Shown here piece by piece: positions 39,932-50,239 of a stretch of DNA of 64,000 nucleotides. A program made the position numbers and the translations under genes. The DNA lies in contig NZ_JAIWOU010000001.1 in assembly GCF_021295395.1 (NCBI RefSeq), positions 2,496,501 through 2,560,500 on the forward strand, written 5' to 3'. The notes below the pieces were generated by a model. It searched no databases. It saw only the letters and a list, made by a program, of their open reading frames with translations, and had not been told where the DNA came from. The stretch comes from Komagataeibacter sp. FNDCR2. GTDB lineage: Bacteria; Pseudomonadota; Alphaproteobacteria; Acetobacterales; Acetobacteraceae. Position 1 is the stretch's first letter; every line of letters starts with the position of its first letter.

Positions 39932-40756
39932 ATGATGACCGGTTTTTTCAAGATGCACGGGTTGGGCAACGATTTCGTGGTGGTGGATGAACGCGCCCAC
40001 CGTCACGATCTGACCCCCGCGCGGATCGCGGCCCTGTGTGACCGGCACAAGGGCATCGGCTGCGACCAGTTCGTCATCCTGCGCCCCGCCTGCGTGGACG
40101 GGGCGGATGTGTTCGTACGCTTTTTCAACGCGGATGGCACGGAATCCGGCGCGTGCGGCAATGCCTCGCGCTGCGTGGCCGATCTGCTGGCGCGTGAGAC
40201 GGGGCGGGACAGTATCGGGTTGCAGACCCGCGCGGGCGTGCTGCGTGCGACCATCGTGCGGCCCGGCCTGGTCACGGTGGATATGGGCATACCCCGGCAG
40301 GGCTGGGCGGAGGTGCCGCTGGCCCATGCGTGCGATACGCTGCGCCTGCCCATGGCGGGCGACCCGGCGGCGGTCTCCATGGGCAACCCGCACGCCACGT
40401 TTTTCCTGTCCACGCCCGACGCCATGGCGCCGGAGGCGGCCGGGCCGGAACTGGAACATCACCCCCTGTTTCCCGAACGCGCGAATATCGGCTTCGCCCA
40501 TGTCACGGCGCGTGATGCGATGCGGCTGCGGGTATGGGAACGTGGCAGCGGGCTGACGCTGGCCTGTGGTTCGGGCGCATGCGCCGCCGTGGTCAACGCC
40601 GTGCGGCGCGGGCTGGTGGAGCGCACCTGCACGGTCGTAATGGATGGTGGCGAACTGGGCATTACGTGGCGTGAAAGCGATGGGCATGTGCTCATGACCG
40701 GCCCGGCGGTCACCAGCTTCACGGGCACGTTCAACCCGGAAGATTACCCCCGATGA
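39932..40756 (+). CDS. dapF: Diaminopimelate epimerase
   Basis: Converts LL- to meso-diaminopimelate for lysine and peptidoglycan. The 274-residue product has FKMHGLGNDFVVVDE, the first catalytic cysteine C75 (GACGNASRC) and the second C212 (ACGSGACAAV). Two adjacent ATGs open it (39932 and 39935); either may be used. Its stop overlaps the mtaB start (ATGA). Confidence 0.96.
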   Translation: MMTGFFKMHGLGNDFVVVDERAHRHDLTPARIAALCDRHKGIGCDQFVILRPACVDGADVFVRFFNADGTESGACGNASRCVADLLARETGRDSIGLQTRAGVLRATIVRPGLVTVDMGIPRQGWAEVPLAHACDTLRLPMAGDPAAVSMGNPHATFFLSTPDAMAPEAAGPELEHHPLFPERANIGFAHVTARDAMRLRVWERGSGLTLACGSGACAAVVNAVRRGLVERTCTVVMDGGELGITWRESDGHVLMTGPAVTSFTGTFNPEDYPR

Positions 40757-42000
40757 AGAAGCCGGAAATCCTGACCTTCGGCTGTCGCCTCAATACCTAT
40801 GAGAGCGAGGTCATGCGCACCCACGCCGCGGGGCTGGACAACGTGGTGATCGTCAATACCTGCGCGGTCACCGGCGAGGCCGAACGGCAGGCCCGCCAGG
40901 CGGTGCGCCGCGCCCATCGCGAGCGGCCCGACGCGCGCATCGTGGTGACGGGCTGCGCCGCGCAGATCGACCCCGAACGCTGGGCGGCCCTGCCGGGCGT
41001 GACCCGCGTGCTGGGCAACCGCGAAAAGCTGGAGGCCGCAAGCTGGAGCGAGATGGCGCTGGGTGAAGGCGACGCCGTGTCCGACATCATGGCGGCGAAG
41101 GAGACCGTGCCGCATCTGGTGACCGAATTCGCGGGCCGCACCCGCGCGTTTGTGGAGGTGCAGCAGGGCTGCGATCACCGTTGCACCTTCTGCATCATTC
41201 CCTTCGGGCGCGGGCCGTCGCGTTCCGTGCCGGTAGGGGCCGTGGTGGAGCAGGTGCGCGCACTGGTGGGCGCGGGCTACCGGGAAGTGGTGCTGACGGG
41301 GGTGGACATTACCTCATGGGGCGGGGATCTGCCGGGCAGGCCGTTACTGGGGCAGTTGTGCCGCAGGCTGCTCGCGCTGGTGCCCGAACTGGAGCGGCTG
41401 CGCCTGTCCTCGGTCGATCCGGTCGAGATCGATGCGGATATATGGAAGCTGCTGGAAAGCGAGCCACGCTTCATGCCCTATCTGCACCTTTCGCTTCAGG
41501 CGGGGTGTGATGTCATCCTCAAGCGCATGAAGCGCCGGCATCTGGCGGCGGATGTCGCCGCCGTGGTGGCGCGCGCGCGCGCGTTGCGGCCCGACATCGG
41601 CATCGGGGCGGACATCATCGCCGGTTTCCCGACCGAGGATGAAGAACTGTTTGCCCAGACACTCGAATTCGTGCGTGCGAATGCGCTGCCCTATCTGCAT
41701 GTTTTCCCCTATAGTGAGCGCCCCGGCACGCCCGCCGCGCGCATGCCCGCCGTCGCGGTGGCGGAACGCAAGGCCCGCGCGCTCCGGCTGCGCGGGGCGG
41801 GCGCACAGGCGGCGCATGATTTCCATACCCGCCTGATCGGGAAGCCCCTGCGGGTCCTAATGGAAACGGACACGGCCGGACATTCCGAGGAATTCGCCCC
41901 GGTAAGGCTGGTGGACGGCGCGGTATCCACGGCGGGGCGGATCGAGACGGTGCGCCCGGTGGCGGTTGACGATAACGGACTGGTTGCGGAAATTCTCTGA
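40753..42000 (+). CDS. mtaB: tRNA t6A37 methylthiotransferase MtaB
   Basis: Radical-SAM enzyme that adds a methylthio group to t6A at position 37 of tRNAs reading ANN codons. The 415-residue product has an N-terminal UPF0004 domain with three cluster cysteines (TFGCRLN, NTCAVT, VTGCAAQ), the radical-SAM motif CDHRCTFC, then a TRAM-like end. The GCRLN form and length fit MtaB rather than MiaB or RimO. It overlaps dapF and ends one base before the ftsY start, forming dapF-mtaB-ftsY. Confidence 0.94.
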   Translation: MKKPEILTFGCRLNTYESEVMRTHAAGLDNVVIVNTCAVTGEAERQARQAVRRAHRERPDARIVVTGCAAQIDPERWAALPGVTRVLGNREKLEAASWSEMALGEGDAVSDIMAAKETVPHLVTEFAGRTRAFVEVQQGCDHRCTFCIIPFGRGPSRSVPVGAVVEQVRALVGAGYREVVLTGVDITSWGGDLPGRPLLGQLCRRLLALVPELERLRLSSVDPVEIDADIWKLLESEPRFMPYLHLSLQAGCDVILKRMKRRHLAADVAAVVARARALRPDIGIGADIIAGFPTEDEELFAQTLEFVRANALPYLHVFPYSERPGTPAARMPAVAVAERKARALRLRGAGAQAAHDFHTRLIGKPLRVLMETDTAGHSEEFAPVRLVDGAVSTAGRIETVRPVAVDDNGLVAEIL

Positions 42001-42001
42001 T

Positions 42002-43012
42002 ATGGCTCTTGGTTTCTTCTCACGCCTCAAAGCGGGGCTGTCGCGCTCCACGCAGAAACTCAGCGGTGGCATCGCCGCCGTGTTCACCCGGCGCAAACTC
42101 GATGACCAGGCGCTGGAGGAACTGGAGGATCTGCTGATCTCCGCCGATCTGGGCCCCAGCGTGGCGGAAAAGGTGATTGAGTCCTTCCGCCGCTCCAAAT
42201 TCGGCAAGGAAGTGACGGATGAGGAAGTGCGCGCCGCACTGGCGGAAGAAATCGCGACCATCCTGCAACCCGTCGCCATTCCCTTCGAACCCGACCCCGC
42301 GCACAAGCCGCATGTGGTGCTGGTGGTGGGGGTGAACGGCACCGGCAAGACCACGACCATCGGCAAGATGGCCCGCTTTTATGGTGAGCAGGGCAAGAAG
42401 ATCATGATGGTGGCGGGCGATACCTTCCGCGCCGCCGCCGTGGAGCAGTTGCAGGTCTGGGGGGAGCGCGTGGGCGCCCCCGTCATTTCCGGCAAGCCCA
42501 ACGCGGATGCGGCGGGACTGGCGTTCGAGGCGCTCAAGCGGGGCCGGGCGGAAGGGGTTGACCTGCTGCTGGTCGATACGGCGGGCCGCCTGCACAACAA
42601 GAGCGCGCTGATGGAGGAACTGGCCAAGATCATCCGCGTCATGCGCAAGTTCGATGAGACGGCGCCCCATTCCGTCCTGCTGGTGCTGGACGCCACCACC
42701 GGGCAGAACGCGATGGAACAGGTGCGCGTGTTCAAGGAACTGGTCAATGTGACGGGGCTGGTCGTGACCAAGCTTGATGGTTCGGCGCGCGGCGGCATCG
42801 TGGTGGCGCTGGCCGATGCGTTCGGCCTGCCGGTGCATCTGGTGGGCGTGGGCGAACAGGCGGAAGACCTGCGCCCCTTCTCGGCGGAAGCCTTCGCCAG
42901 GGGACTGGTGGGTGATTCGATCAAGGTCATCGACCGCGAGGAAGAAACGCCGGAAGGCGAAACCGAAAAGGATCAGGCCCCCCAGCCGGAACATGACGCG
43001 CAGGCGGGCTGA
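42002..43012 (+). CDS. ftsY: Signal recognition particle receptor FtsY
   Basis: GTPase that docks SRP-ribosome complexes at the membrane. The 336-residue product has a short N-terminal A region, the helical N domain and the G domain with G1 GVNGTGKTTTIG (110-121), the DTAGR G3 motif and TKLDGSARGG for G4. The acidic extension seen in E. coli is missing, as in other alphaproteobacteria. A clean bidirectional terminator follows. Confidence 0.96.
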   Translation: MALGFFSRLKAGLSRSTQKLSGGIAAVFTRRKLDDQALEELEDLLISADLGPSVAEKVIESFRRSKFGKEVTDEEVRAALAEEIATILQPVAIPFEPDPAHKPHVVLVVGVNGTGKTTTIGKMARFYGEQGKKIMMVAGDTFRAAAVEQLQVWGERVGAPVISGKPNADAAGLAFEALKRGRAEGVDLLLVDTAGRLHNKSALMEELAKIIRVMRKFDETAPHSVLLVLDATTGQNAMEQVRVFKELVNVTGLVVTKLDGSARGGIVVALADAFGLPVHLVGVGEQAEDLRPFSAEAFARGLVGDSIKVIDREEETPEGETEKDQAPQPEHDAQAG

Positions 43013-43056
43013 CCCCAAAAGTAAAGCTTCAGGTGCCGACATGGGGCGCGGCCATG

Positions 43057-43091
43057 AAAAAAAGGGACCATCCCGCGATGGTCCCTTTTTT
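43057..43091. terminator. Bidirectional intrinsic terminator, ftsY / pgk
   Basis: A7-GGGACCATC-CCGC-GATGGTCCC-T6: a perfect nine-base stem flanked by A and T runs, 44 bases after ftsY and 22 before the pgk stop. It serves both convergent operons. Confidence 0.95.
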
Positions 43092-43112
43092 CAGGTCAAC
43101 GCCCGGTCCCGA

Positions 43113-44336
43113 TCAGATCGGCATGGCGCGTTCAAACACGTTTTCCAGCGCCATGATGCCGGGCAGCGTCTTGCCTTCCAGCCATTCAAGGAACGCGCCA
43201 CCCGCGCTTGAGATGTAGGAGATATGCTTCTCCACCCCCGCGTGGCGCAGGGCGGATACCGTATCCCCACCCCCGGCGATGCTTTTCAGCACGCCCGCAT
43301 CGGTCAGCCTGGCCACTTCCGCCGCCACCGCGTTGGTCGCGGCGTCGAAGGGCGGGATCTCGAACGCGCCCAGCGGGCCGTTCCAGACCAGGGTTTTCAG
43401 CGTTGCGATCTTCTGGCTGATCAGCTTCACCGTTTCCGGCCCCACATCCAGCATCATCGCATCCGCCGGGATGGCGTCGATGGGCACCGTGCGGGTGGGC
43501 ACGTTGGCCTGGAAGTCGGTCGCGGTCACGGCATCGACCGGCAGCACGATCTCGCAGCCCTTTTCCTTCGCCTTGTCCATGATCGCGCGCGCGGTGTCGT
43601 GCATCTCCGCTTCCTGCAACGACCGGCCCACGTTCACGCCCCGCGCGGCCAGGAACGTGTTGGCCATGGCCCCGCCGATGATCAGCATTTCCACCTTTTC
43701 AAGCAGGTTGCCGATCAGGTCGAGCTTGGTGGAGATCTTGGCCCCCCCCACGATCGCGCCAACCGGGCGTTCGGGGTTTTCCAGCGCGATGTTCAGCGCG
43801 TTGAGTTCCGTCTCCATAAGCCGCCCGGCAAAGGAGGGCAGCAGGCGCGCCACCCCTTCGGTCGAGGCATGGGCGCGGTGCGCGGCCGAGAACGCGTCAT
43901 TGACGTAGTAATCGGCCAGCGCCGCGAACGCCTTGGCCAGTTCGGGGTCGTTCTGTTCCTCGCCGGGGTAGAAGCGGGTGTTTTCCAGCACCACCACGTC
44001 GCCATCCTGCATGGCGTCAACGGCCTGCTGCGCCACCGGGCCGATACAGTCTTCCACGAACGTGACCGGGCGGCCCAGCGCGTCACCCAGCGCATCGGCG
44101 ATCGGGCCGAGCGACATGGCGGCCACGCGCTGGCCCTTGGGGCGGTCGAAGTGACTGACCACAATCACCCTGGCCCCTTTCTGCGCCAGTTCCTCGATGG
44201 TGGGCAGCAGGCGCAGGATGCGCGTTGCATCGGTAATCTGCCTGTCCCGCACCGGGACGTTCAGATCGGCACGCAGGAGCACCTTTTTGCCCTTGGCATC
44301 AAGCTGGTCCAGCGTCTTGAAATTGGCAGCGGCCAT
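43113..44336 (-). CDS. pgk: Phosphoglycerate kinase
   Basis: Transfers phosphate from 1,3-bisphosphoglycerate to ADP. The 407-residue product has [19 protein letters not shown], the FVEDCIGP segment, [26 protein letters not shown] and the C-terminal [12 protein letters not shown] nucleotide loop. Its ATG abuts the gap stop directly, so the two are tightly coupled. Here it works downstream of the Entner-Doudoroff aldolase. Confidence 0.97.
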   Translation of the reverse strand: MAAANFKTLDQLDAKGKKVLLRADLNVPVRDRQITDATRILRLLPTIEELAQKGARVIVVSHFDRPKGQRVAAMSLGPIADALGDALGRPVTFVEDCIGPVAQQAVDAMQDGDVVVLENTRFYPGEEQNDPELAKAFAALADYYVNDAFSAAHRAHASTEGVARLLPSFAGRLMETELNALNIALENPERPVGAIVGGAKISTKLDLIGNLLEKVEMLIIGGAMANTFLAARGVNVGRSLQEAEMHDTARAIMDKAKEKGCEIVLPVDAVTATDFQANVPTRTVPIDAIPADAMMLDVGPETVKLISQKIATLKTLVWNGPLGAFEIPPFDAATNAVAAEVARLTDAGVLKSIAGGGDTVSALRHAGVEKHISYISSAGGAFLEWLEGKTLPGIMALENVFERAMPI

Positions 44337-45359
44337 TTACAATGCTCCGAATACGGCAGCGGTGTCAGCCATGCGGTTGGAGAAGCCCCATTCATTGTCA
44401 TACCAGCTACAGATGCGCACCAGCTTGCCGCCGTCGATCACGGCGGTCTGGGTCGCGTCGAAGGTGGATGAGGCGGGGGAGTGGTTGAAATCCGTGCTGA
44501 CCAGCGGCGCGGTGTTGTAGGCGAGGATACCCTTCAGCGGGCCGCACTCGGCGGCCTTGCGCATGGCCTCGTTCACTTCCTCGACCGAGGCCGGGGCCTT
44601 TTTGGGCACGAAGTCCAGCGATACGAGCGAGACATTGGGGGTCGGCACGCGAATCGCGGTGCCGTCGAGCCGGCCCTTCAGGTGCGGCAGCACCAGCCCC
44701 ACGGCGCGCGCCGCCCCGGTGGAGGTCGGGATCATGTTGAGTGCCGCGCCACGCGCGCGGCGCAGGTCCTTGTGCAGGGTATCCACCGTGCGCTGGTCGC
44801 CGGTGTAGGAATGGATGGTGACCATGTAGCCACATTCGATCCCGAACGTGTCATCGAGCACCTTGGCCACCGGGGCCAGGCAGTTGGTGGTGCATGACGC
44901 GTTGGAGATGACCGTCATGTCGTGGGTCAGGATGTTCTGGTTCACGCCGAACACGATGGTGGCGTCCACGCCCGACGCCGGGGCGGAGACGATCACCTTG
45001 CGCGCGCCCGCGGTGATGAGCTGGGCGGCCTTGGTCTTGTCGGTAAAGCGGCCGGTGCATTCCAGCGCCACGTCCACGCCGTGGAAGGGGACCTTGGTCG
45101 GGTCGGCCTCGGCCGAGACGGTGATCGGGTCGTAGGTGCGGCCATTGGCGGTGATGATGATCTTGTCGTCATCCACCTTCACCTCAGCGGGGAAGCGGCC
45201 ATGTACGCTGTCATAGGACAGCAGGTGCGCGTTGTCCGCCACGCTGCCAAGGTCATTGATGGCAACCGGCACGACATCGGTACGGCCACTTTCGATAATG
45301 CCGCGCAGAACCAGGCGACCGATGCGACCGAAACCGTTTATTGCGACTTTGACAGCCAT
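44337..45359 (-). CDS. gap: Glyceraldehyde-3-phosphate dehydrogenase, type I
   Basis: Oxidises glyceraldehyde 3-phosphate to 1,3-bisphosphoglycerate. The 340-residue product has the NAD fold [16 protein letters not shown], catalytic C156 in [13 protein letters not shown], and [12 protein letters not shown] near the end. A leucine follows the asparagine-aspartate (INDLGSV), as in glycolytic NAD-dependent forms. It lies 33 bases after the transketolase-like gene on the same strand. Confidence 0.97.
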   Translation of the reverse strand: MAVKVAINGFGRIGRLVLRGIIESGRTDVVPVAINDLGSVADNAHLLSYDSVHGRFPAEVKVDDDKIIITANGRTYDPITVSAEADPTKVPFHGVDVALECTGRFTDKTKAAQLITAGARKVIVSAPASGVDATIVFGVNQNILTHDMTVISNASCTTNCLAPVAKVLDDTFGIECGYMVTIHSYTGDQRTVDTLHKDLRRARGAALNMIPTSTGAARAVGLVLPHLKGRLDGTAIRVPTPNVSLVSLDFVPKKAPASVEEVNEAMRKAAECGPLKGILAYNTAPLVSTDFNHSPASSTFDATQTAVIDGGKLVRICSWYDNEWGFSNRMADTAAVFGAL

Positions 45360-45392
45360 TTTCTTATTTTCTCCGTAAGGGGTCAGACATGT

Positions 45393-47327
45393 TCATACGC
45401 TGGCATCGACCGATGCCATTCCGGGCGGGGCCGCTTCAGTGTTCCCTCCCGCGGTCTGGATCGGGGCGCCAGCCAAAACAGGGCGGAGCAGCCGCATCGC
45501 ATCGCGGCAGATCCGCTCCGGCGTGATGTCAGCCGGGCTGTCGGGCCGGTCCGGGCCGGTTGCGGCCCCAAATCCGTCTATACCAACAAACAGCCCGTCC
45601 GGCCCAAGCCAGCGTTCCCATCCGAAACCCGATGCGGCCTCTATCCCGATCCGGGGTGCCGTTCCCAGCACGCCATCACGATACGTCATTTTTTGCGCGG
45701 CGAACAGTTCCCAGCATGGCAGGGACACCACGGCCGCCGCAATTCCCTCGTCCCTGAGCAGCCTGCGGGCGGCCAGCGCCACGATCGCTTCCTGCCCCGT
45801 GGCGACCAGCGTGACCTGCCGGGGGCCTTCGGCCTCGGCCAGCACATAGCCGCCACGCGCGCACAGGTTGGTGAGGCCGTGCTGCTCGCGCTCGGGCAGG
45901 GGGGTGGACAGGGAGAAGGTGGATTCCAGCGTCAGCAGGCTGGGCCCGTCGGTGCGCCGCAGGGCCAGTTCCATGCACTCCATGGTTTCCCGGTGGTCGG
46001 CGGGGCGGAACACCACCATGTTGGGCATGGCGCGCAGGCTGGCCAGCTGTTCCACCGGCTGCCACCCGCCAGCGCTTTCGCCCCGGTGCATGTCATCATC
46101 GGTCAGGAGATAGATGACCTGCTGGCCGGTCATGGCGGCGTAGCGCAGGGCGGGACGCATGCGGTCCACCGCGATGATGGTCGAAGCCCCGCAGGCCAGC
46201 AGCCCGCCATGGATCGCGATGCCGTTGAGCAGCGCCCCCATGCCATTGACCTGCGTGCCACAGGACAGGTCCTGCTCGCCGCCCGCGCGGCGGATGGTGG
46301 AAAGATCGGCCATCATCCCCTGGCGCGAGCGCAGGCAGGTCAGTTCGGGCAGCAGTTCATGCAGGGTCTCGAGTCCCAGCCGCGCCGCGAACGGCGGCGC
46401 GGCCCGGCTGGCCGTGGCCCCGTGCTCACGCCATGACCGCTGCCAGTCCGGCTGCCAGAAGGCGGGGCGCTGGTTGCGCGCCATGCGTTCGAAATCGGCT
46501 TTCTGCCGGTCCTTGAGCAGCCTGCGCAGCCACGAACGCCGCGCGCTGGCCCCACGCCGCGCGGCCCCCGCCCACAGGCCGGGATCATCGACCACGGGGG
46601 GGGCTGGCGTGGTGTCGGGCGTGGCGATGCAGGCGATCAGGCAGGGTTTGTGTGTGCGTTGCAGCGATGCGATGGCGGTTGCGATCTGTTCGGCATTCCC
46701 GGCGTCCACCTTGCGCACCGACCAGCCCGATGCGCTGTAGCGCGGCAGGATGGCGTCCACCTGCGCGCGTTCGCCCTGCCACAGCCCGACCACCAGCGTT
46801 ACGCGGTCGAGCCCCATCTCGCCCGCCAGCGCGGCGCTTTCCAGCGCCACCCCGGTGGAGAGTTCCGTCCAGCAGCCCAGCGCCCAGACGCGATGGTTGA
46901 CGAGCGAGCGGCCAAAGCGGGCCGCCAGCGTCTGTTCCGCCAGCGCCATGCCGATGGCCGCCCCCAGCCCCTGTCCGCTGGGGCCATAGGCCTGCCGCCC
47001 GGTCCCGGCGGCGCGCGCATCGGGGGTGGGGGGCGGGGGAAGCTGCCCCGACAGTTCGGCCATGATGCGGGGAAGGACGCGGTAGAGCGGTGATGACACG
47101 ATGAAGCGGTCCCGGTCCGGCCAGTCCGGGCTGGCGGGGTCGAAGCGCAGGAAGCGACTCCACAGCACCGCGCAGAACCCGGCCATGACGCGCGCCTGAA
47201 GCGCGTGGCGGCTGTCGGGTTCATGAATGCCGATGGCGTGGCGGATCGCCGTCGCCAGCCGTTCAGGCATGCTTGGCGCGGGTGGCCCGGCATCGGCCCG
47301 GGTGATGGAAACCTGGTCTTCTGGCAT
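45393..47327 (-). CDS. Transketolase-like protein with degenerate active site
   Basis: The 644-residue product aligns along its whole length with transketolase, for example DPASPDWPDRDRFIVSS, GPSGQGLGAAIGMALAEQTL, QPVEQLASLRAMPN and the C-terminal domain ARGGYVLAEAEG. Yet the working residues are gone. NGHGS is SSPLYRV (78-84); the thiamine-diphosphate motif GDG is LGC (150-152) and its distal DDN is LWQ (182-184); the REHAM-type glutamate is replaced in GTQVNGM (357-363); THDS is TDDD (409-412) and GEDGPTHQPVE is GESAGGWQPVE (416-426). The middle segment holding another histidine is missing. It heads the operon with gap and pgk, the position of true tkt in many alphaproteobacteria. I infer a pseudoenzyme with a binding or regulatory role; real transketolase must be encoded elsewhere. 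Confidence 0.85.
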   Translation of the reverse strand: MPEDQVSITRADAGPPAPSMPERLATAIRHAIGIHEPDSRHALQARVMAGFCAVLWSRFLRFDPASPDWPDRDRFIVSSPLYRVLPRIMAELSGQLPPPPTPDARAAGTGRQAYGPSGQGLGAAIGMALAEQTLAARFGRSLVNHRVWALGCWTELSTGVALESAALAGEMGLDRVTLVVGLWQGERAQVDAILPRYSASGWSVRKVDAGNAEQIATAIASLQRTHKPCLIACIATPDTTPAPPVVDDPGLWAGAARRGASARRSWLRRLLKDRQKADFERMARNQRPAFWQPDWQRSWREHGATASRAAPPFAARLGLETLHELLPELTCLRSRQGMMADLSTIRRAGGEQDLSCGTQVNGMGALLNGIAIHGGLLACGASTIIAVDRMRPALRYAAMTGQQVIYLLTDDDMHRGESAGGWQPVEQLASLRAMPNMVVFRPADHRETMECMELALRRTDGPSLLTLESTFSLSTPLPEREQHGLTNLCARGGYVLAEAEGPRQVTLVATGQEAIVALAARRLLRDEGIAAAVVSLPCWELFAAQKMTYRDGVLGTAPRIGIEAASGFGWERWLGPDGLFVGIDGFGAATGPDRPDSPADITPERICRDAMRLLRPVLAGAPIQTAGGNTEAAPPGMASVDASV

Positions 47328-47462
47328 TCGGCGTCGTCCATGTGCGCGGCAGGAACGGTGGGTGCCGCGGTCCCATGACTACCGTCGCATGCCCGTGGCG
47401 GCAATATTGCGCGCCCGTGGCCCCTATGCCGCGCGGGGGGGATCCTGTATCGGTTGGGGGCC

Positions 47463-47927
47463 ATGTTCGCTCTGTCACGCCCCTTTGTCCGCCGTGCCGC
47501 CCTTGTCGCCGCCATGTGCCTGCCGGTGGTGACGGGGTGCAGGCTGGTCAGCCAGAAAACGTTCGACCGCCATGCGGGCGACCCGCCAATCCTGCCTGAA
47601 ACCCCGCCGCCGCCCGTTCCCGGCAGTGACCTGCCCGCCCTTGTCACGATCGTGGCGGGAACGCCGGAGGCACAGTGGAAACCGGCCGTCAGGGCCGCCG
47701 TGGCGCAGGCGCTTGCCCGTCGGCCCAATGCGCTGTTCACGGTGGTGGTGGAAGTCCCCTCCGGCCCTGATGGCGCGGAGCCGGACATGCGCCACGCCGT
47801 GGAGGCGAATGGCCAGCCCGTGCTGCAGGCCGTGATGGACGCGGGCGCCGGCGCCGCCCAGACGGAACTGGACGCCCACACCGTCTCCCCCACAGGCGCA
47901 ACCCAGACCTGCATTTACGTGCAGTAG
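47463..47927 (+). CDS. Putative lipoprotein
   Basis: A 154-residue protein with a lipoprotein signal: positive N terminus, hydrophobic core and lipobox VVTGC near residue 26. The mature part starts RLVSQKTFDRHAGDPP, has a proline-rich linker and a small alpha/beta-looking domain with VTIVAGTPE and LFTVVVEVPSG, the kind of repeat-free domain seen in OmpA-like or DUF lipoproteins. I do not recognise a family. It diverges from the transketolase-like gene and precedes hemA by 187 bases. Confidence 0.65.
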   Translation: MFALSRPFVRRAALVAAMCLPVVTGCRLVSQKTFDRHAGDPPILPETPPPPVPGSDLPALVTIVAGTPEAQWKPAVRAAVAQALARRPNALFTVVVEVPSGPDGAEPDMRHAVEANGQPVLQAVMDAGAGAAQTELDAHTVSPTGATQTCIYVQ

Positions 47928-48114
47928 CCCAATGCGGTTTTGCAATTCCTGCTTCCGTCATGCCATAAAGGGTACCGCGATGGTGGTTAACCGCCAGCAA
48001 TGACGCCGTAAGCCCGAACGCAGCGCGCCCCGCATGGGCCACCCGGACGGTGATCGTAATAAATTAAAGGCCCCGGAATGCAGCAAGCCGGGCTGTGCAT
48101 GGAGAAAAGCAGCA

Positions 48115-49395
48115 GTGTCCAGTAAGCATGTGGATGGACATCCGTTCTTCCGGTTCTGCCGGACGGCGCTGGAGGGCATCCGCGCACAGGGTCGATACCG
48201 GCAGTTCACGCCACTGGCGCGCCAGGCCGAGCGTTATCCCCTGTATGACCAGCCGGAAACCGTCGCCACGCCTTCAACCCCCGCCTGCCCGCAGGACCGG
48301 GAGGTCGTGGTCTGGTCATCCAACGACTATCTGGGCATGGGTGTGGACCCCGTGGTGGTGGAGGCCGCCATCCAGGCCATTCATGAACATGGCGCGGGCG
48401 CGGGCGGCACGCGCAACATCGCGGGCACCAGCCCCCTGCATACGGCCATCGAGGCCGAACTGGCCGACCTGCATGGCAAGGAAGCGGGGCTTCTGTTCGT
48501 GTCCGGCTACGTGTCCAACCAGGCCACGCTCCAGACCATCCTGACCTCCATGCCCGGCTGGATCTGCTTTTCCGACCGGCTGAACCATGCCTCCATGATC
48601 GCGGGGATCAAGGGCGCGCGTGGCTCCAGCACCGTCATTTTCGAACATAACGACCTGGCCGACCTCGAAGCCAAGCTGGCCGCCGCCCCCAAGGACGCGC
48701 CCAAGCTGATCGCGTTCGAGAGCGTGTATTCCATGGATGGCGATGTGTCGGACATCGCGGGCACCTGCGCGCTGGCGCGCAAATACGGCGCCATGACCTA
48801 TCTGGACGAAGTCCACGCCGTGGGCCTGTATGGCGAGGAAGGCGGCGGCGTATCGCAGCGCGATGGCGTGGCCGACCAGGTCGATATCATCGAAGGGACG
48901 CTGGCCAAGGGTTTTGGCGTGCATGGCGGCTACATCACCGCGTCGAGCGATATTGTGGAATACCTGCGGCTTTCGGCCTCGGGCTTCATCTTCACCACCT
49001 CGCTGCCGCCCGCGGTCGTGGCCGCGGCGCTGGCCAGCGTGCGGCTGGTGCGCAAGGATGGCTGGCGGCGCGAGCGCATGTTCGAGCGCGTCAACACCTT
49101 CCGTGAAAAGCTGCGCAGGGCCAATGTGCCCTTTACCATGACGGCAAGCCACATCGTGCCGATCCCGGTGGGCGATGCGAAGCGCTGCCGCGAACTGAGC
49201 GACCGGCTGCTCAGTGATTACGGGATCTACGCCACGCCCATCAATTATCCCACCGTGCCGCGCGGGACCGAGCGCCTGCGCCTGACGCCGGGGCCGTTCC
49301 ACACGGATGCGATGATGGATGACATGGTGGCCGCCCTGACCCACCTGCTGCGCCTGAACGACCTCAAGACGCAGCCGGTGCCCGCCATGGCCTGA
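48115..49395 (+). CDS. hemA: 5-aminolevulinate synthase
   Basis: PLP enzyme of the C4 (Shemin) route that condenses glycine and succinyl-CoA to 5-aminolevulinate, first step of heme synthesis. The 426-residue product has [38 protein letters not shown] and the PLP lysine K265 in [15 protein letters not shown] prefer a GTG start at 48115 with GGAGA upstream; an in-frame ATG at 48034 would add 27 unlikely residues. Alphaproteobacteria use this route, and glycine use here meets the gcv system. Confidence 0.95.
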   Translation: MSSKHVDGHPFFRFCRTALEGIRAQGRYRQFTPLARQAERYPLYDQPETVATPSTPACPQDREVVVWSSNDYLGMGVDPVVVEAAIQAIHEHGAGAGGTRNIAGTSPLHTAIEAELADLHGKEAGLLFVSGYVSNQATLQTILTSMPGWICFSDRLNHASMIAGIKGARGSSTVIFEHNDLADLEAKLAAAPKDAPKLIAFESVYSMDGDVSDIAGTCALARKYGAMTYLDEVHAVGLYGEEGGGVSQRDGVADQVDIIEGTLAKGFGVHGGYITASSDIVEYLRLSASGFIFTTSLPPAVVAAALASVRLVRKDGWRRERMFERVNTFREKLRRANVPFTMTASHIVPIPVGDAKRCRELSDRLLSDYGIYATPINYPTVPRGTERLRLTPGPFHTDAMMDDMVAALTHLLRLNDLKTQPVPAMA

Positions 49396-49401
49396 ACCGC
49401 G

Positions 49402-49438
49402 CCCGCCCGCCTGCCTGTCGCGACAGAGGGCGGGCGGG
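49402..49438. terminator. Hairpin between convergent hemA and DsbA-like gene
   Basis: CCCGCCCGCC and GGGCGGGCGGG arms, with an inner CTGTCG/CGACAG palindrome, form a long GC-rich hairpin between the two stops. No T-run. Confidence 0.55.
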
Positions 49439-49444
49439 AATGGT

Positions 49445-50239
49445 CTAGCGGTTCTGGGCGATGGCTTTTTTCAGCGTGTCATAATCCGCCGCGCCGGGAA
49501 TGATCTGGCGGGCGTTGAAGACGAAGGTCGGCGTGCCGTCCAGCCCGATGGCGCGCGCCAGATCCATGTTCGCCTCCAGGATGGCGGTCACCTTCGGGCT
49601 GCTCATGTCGGTCGCGAGCTGGGTCGCGTTCAGGCCGGACTGACCGGCCAGCGCGCGCATGCGCTCGACCGTGGGGGTGGTGGAATCATTCATGACCGCG
49701 TGCTGCATGCGGAAATAGGCGTCCTGCCCCCCCTGTACAAACGCCGCCACCAGCGCCTGCGAGGCGATGAGGCTGCCCTGCCCCAGAACGGGGATGACCT
49801 TTTCGACAATCCGTACATCCGTGTCCTCCCGCGTCAGGCGGTCGAGGTCGGGCAGCACCTTGCGGCAGTAGGGGCAGCGTGGGTCGTAGAATTCCACCAC
49901 CGTCGCATGGGCCGCGGCATTGCCCAGTACGCCATCACTCGCCGCCGGGGCCAGCAGTTCGGCGCGGTGGCCATCCAGCGCGGTGCGCGCGGCGTTCTGC
50001 TGGGCGGTCGTGGCGGAGGTGCGCAGGGCGGCGATGGCGTCGGACAGGATGGTGGGGTCCGTCTTCAGCGCCTCGCGCACGATGCTGACGATTTCCTGCC
50101 GCTGGGCGGGGGTGAAGCTGCCGGCGGTATCGGCGGCGGTGGCCAGGGGGGCTGCAACCGGCCCGGCCACGCTCATTGCCCCGGCGGCCAGCAGGACGTG
50201 CAGCAGGCGCGGACGCCGGCATGGGGAAATGAAGGTCAC
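49445..50239 (-). CDS. DsbA-family thiol:disulfide oxidoreductase
   Basis: Exported thioredoxin-fold protein: signal peptide to about residue 36, an N-terminal helical segment (about 42-90) of the kind seen in ScsC/Com1-like proteins, then the DsbA domain with the active site C122-P-Y-C125 in FYDPRCPYCRKVLP and the cis-proline loop GLDGTPTFVFN. It probably oxidises or isomerises periplasmic disulfides; the helical arm suggests an oligomeric Com1/ScsC-type enzyme. No DsbB gene is nearby. Confidence 0.85.
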   Translation of the reverse strand: MTFISPCRRPRLLHVLLAAGAMSVAGPVAAPLATAADTAGSFTPAQRQEIVSIVREALKTDPTILSDAIAALRTSATTAQQNAARTALDGHRAELLAPAASDGVLGNAAAHATVVEFYDPRCPYCRKVLPDLDRLTREDTDVRIVEKVIPVLGQGSLIASQALVAAFVQGGQDAYFRMQHAVMNDSTTPTVERMRALAGQSGLNATQLATDMSSPKVTAILEANMDLARAIGLDGTPTFVFNARQIIPGAADYDTLKKAIAQNR

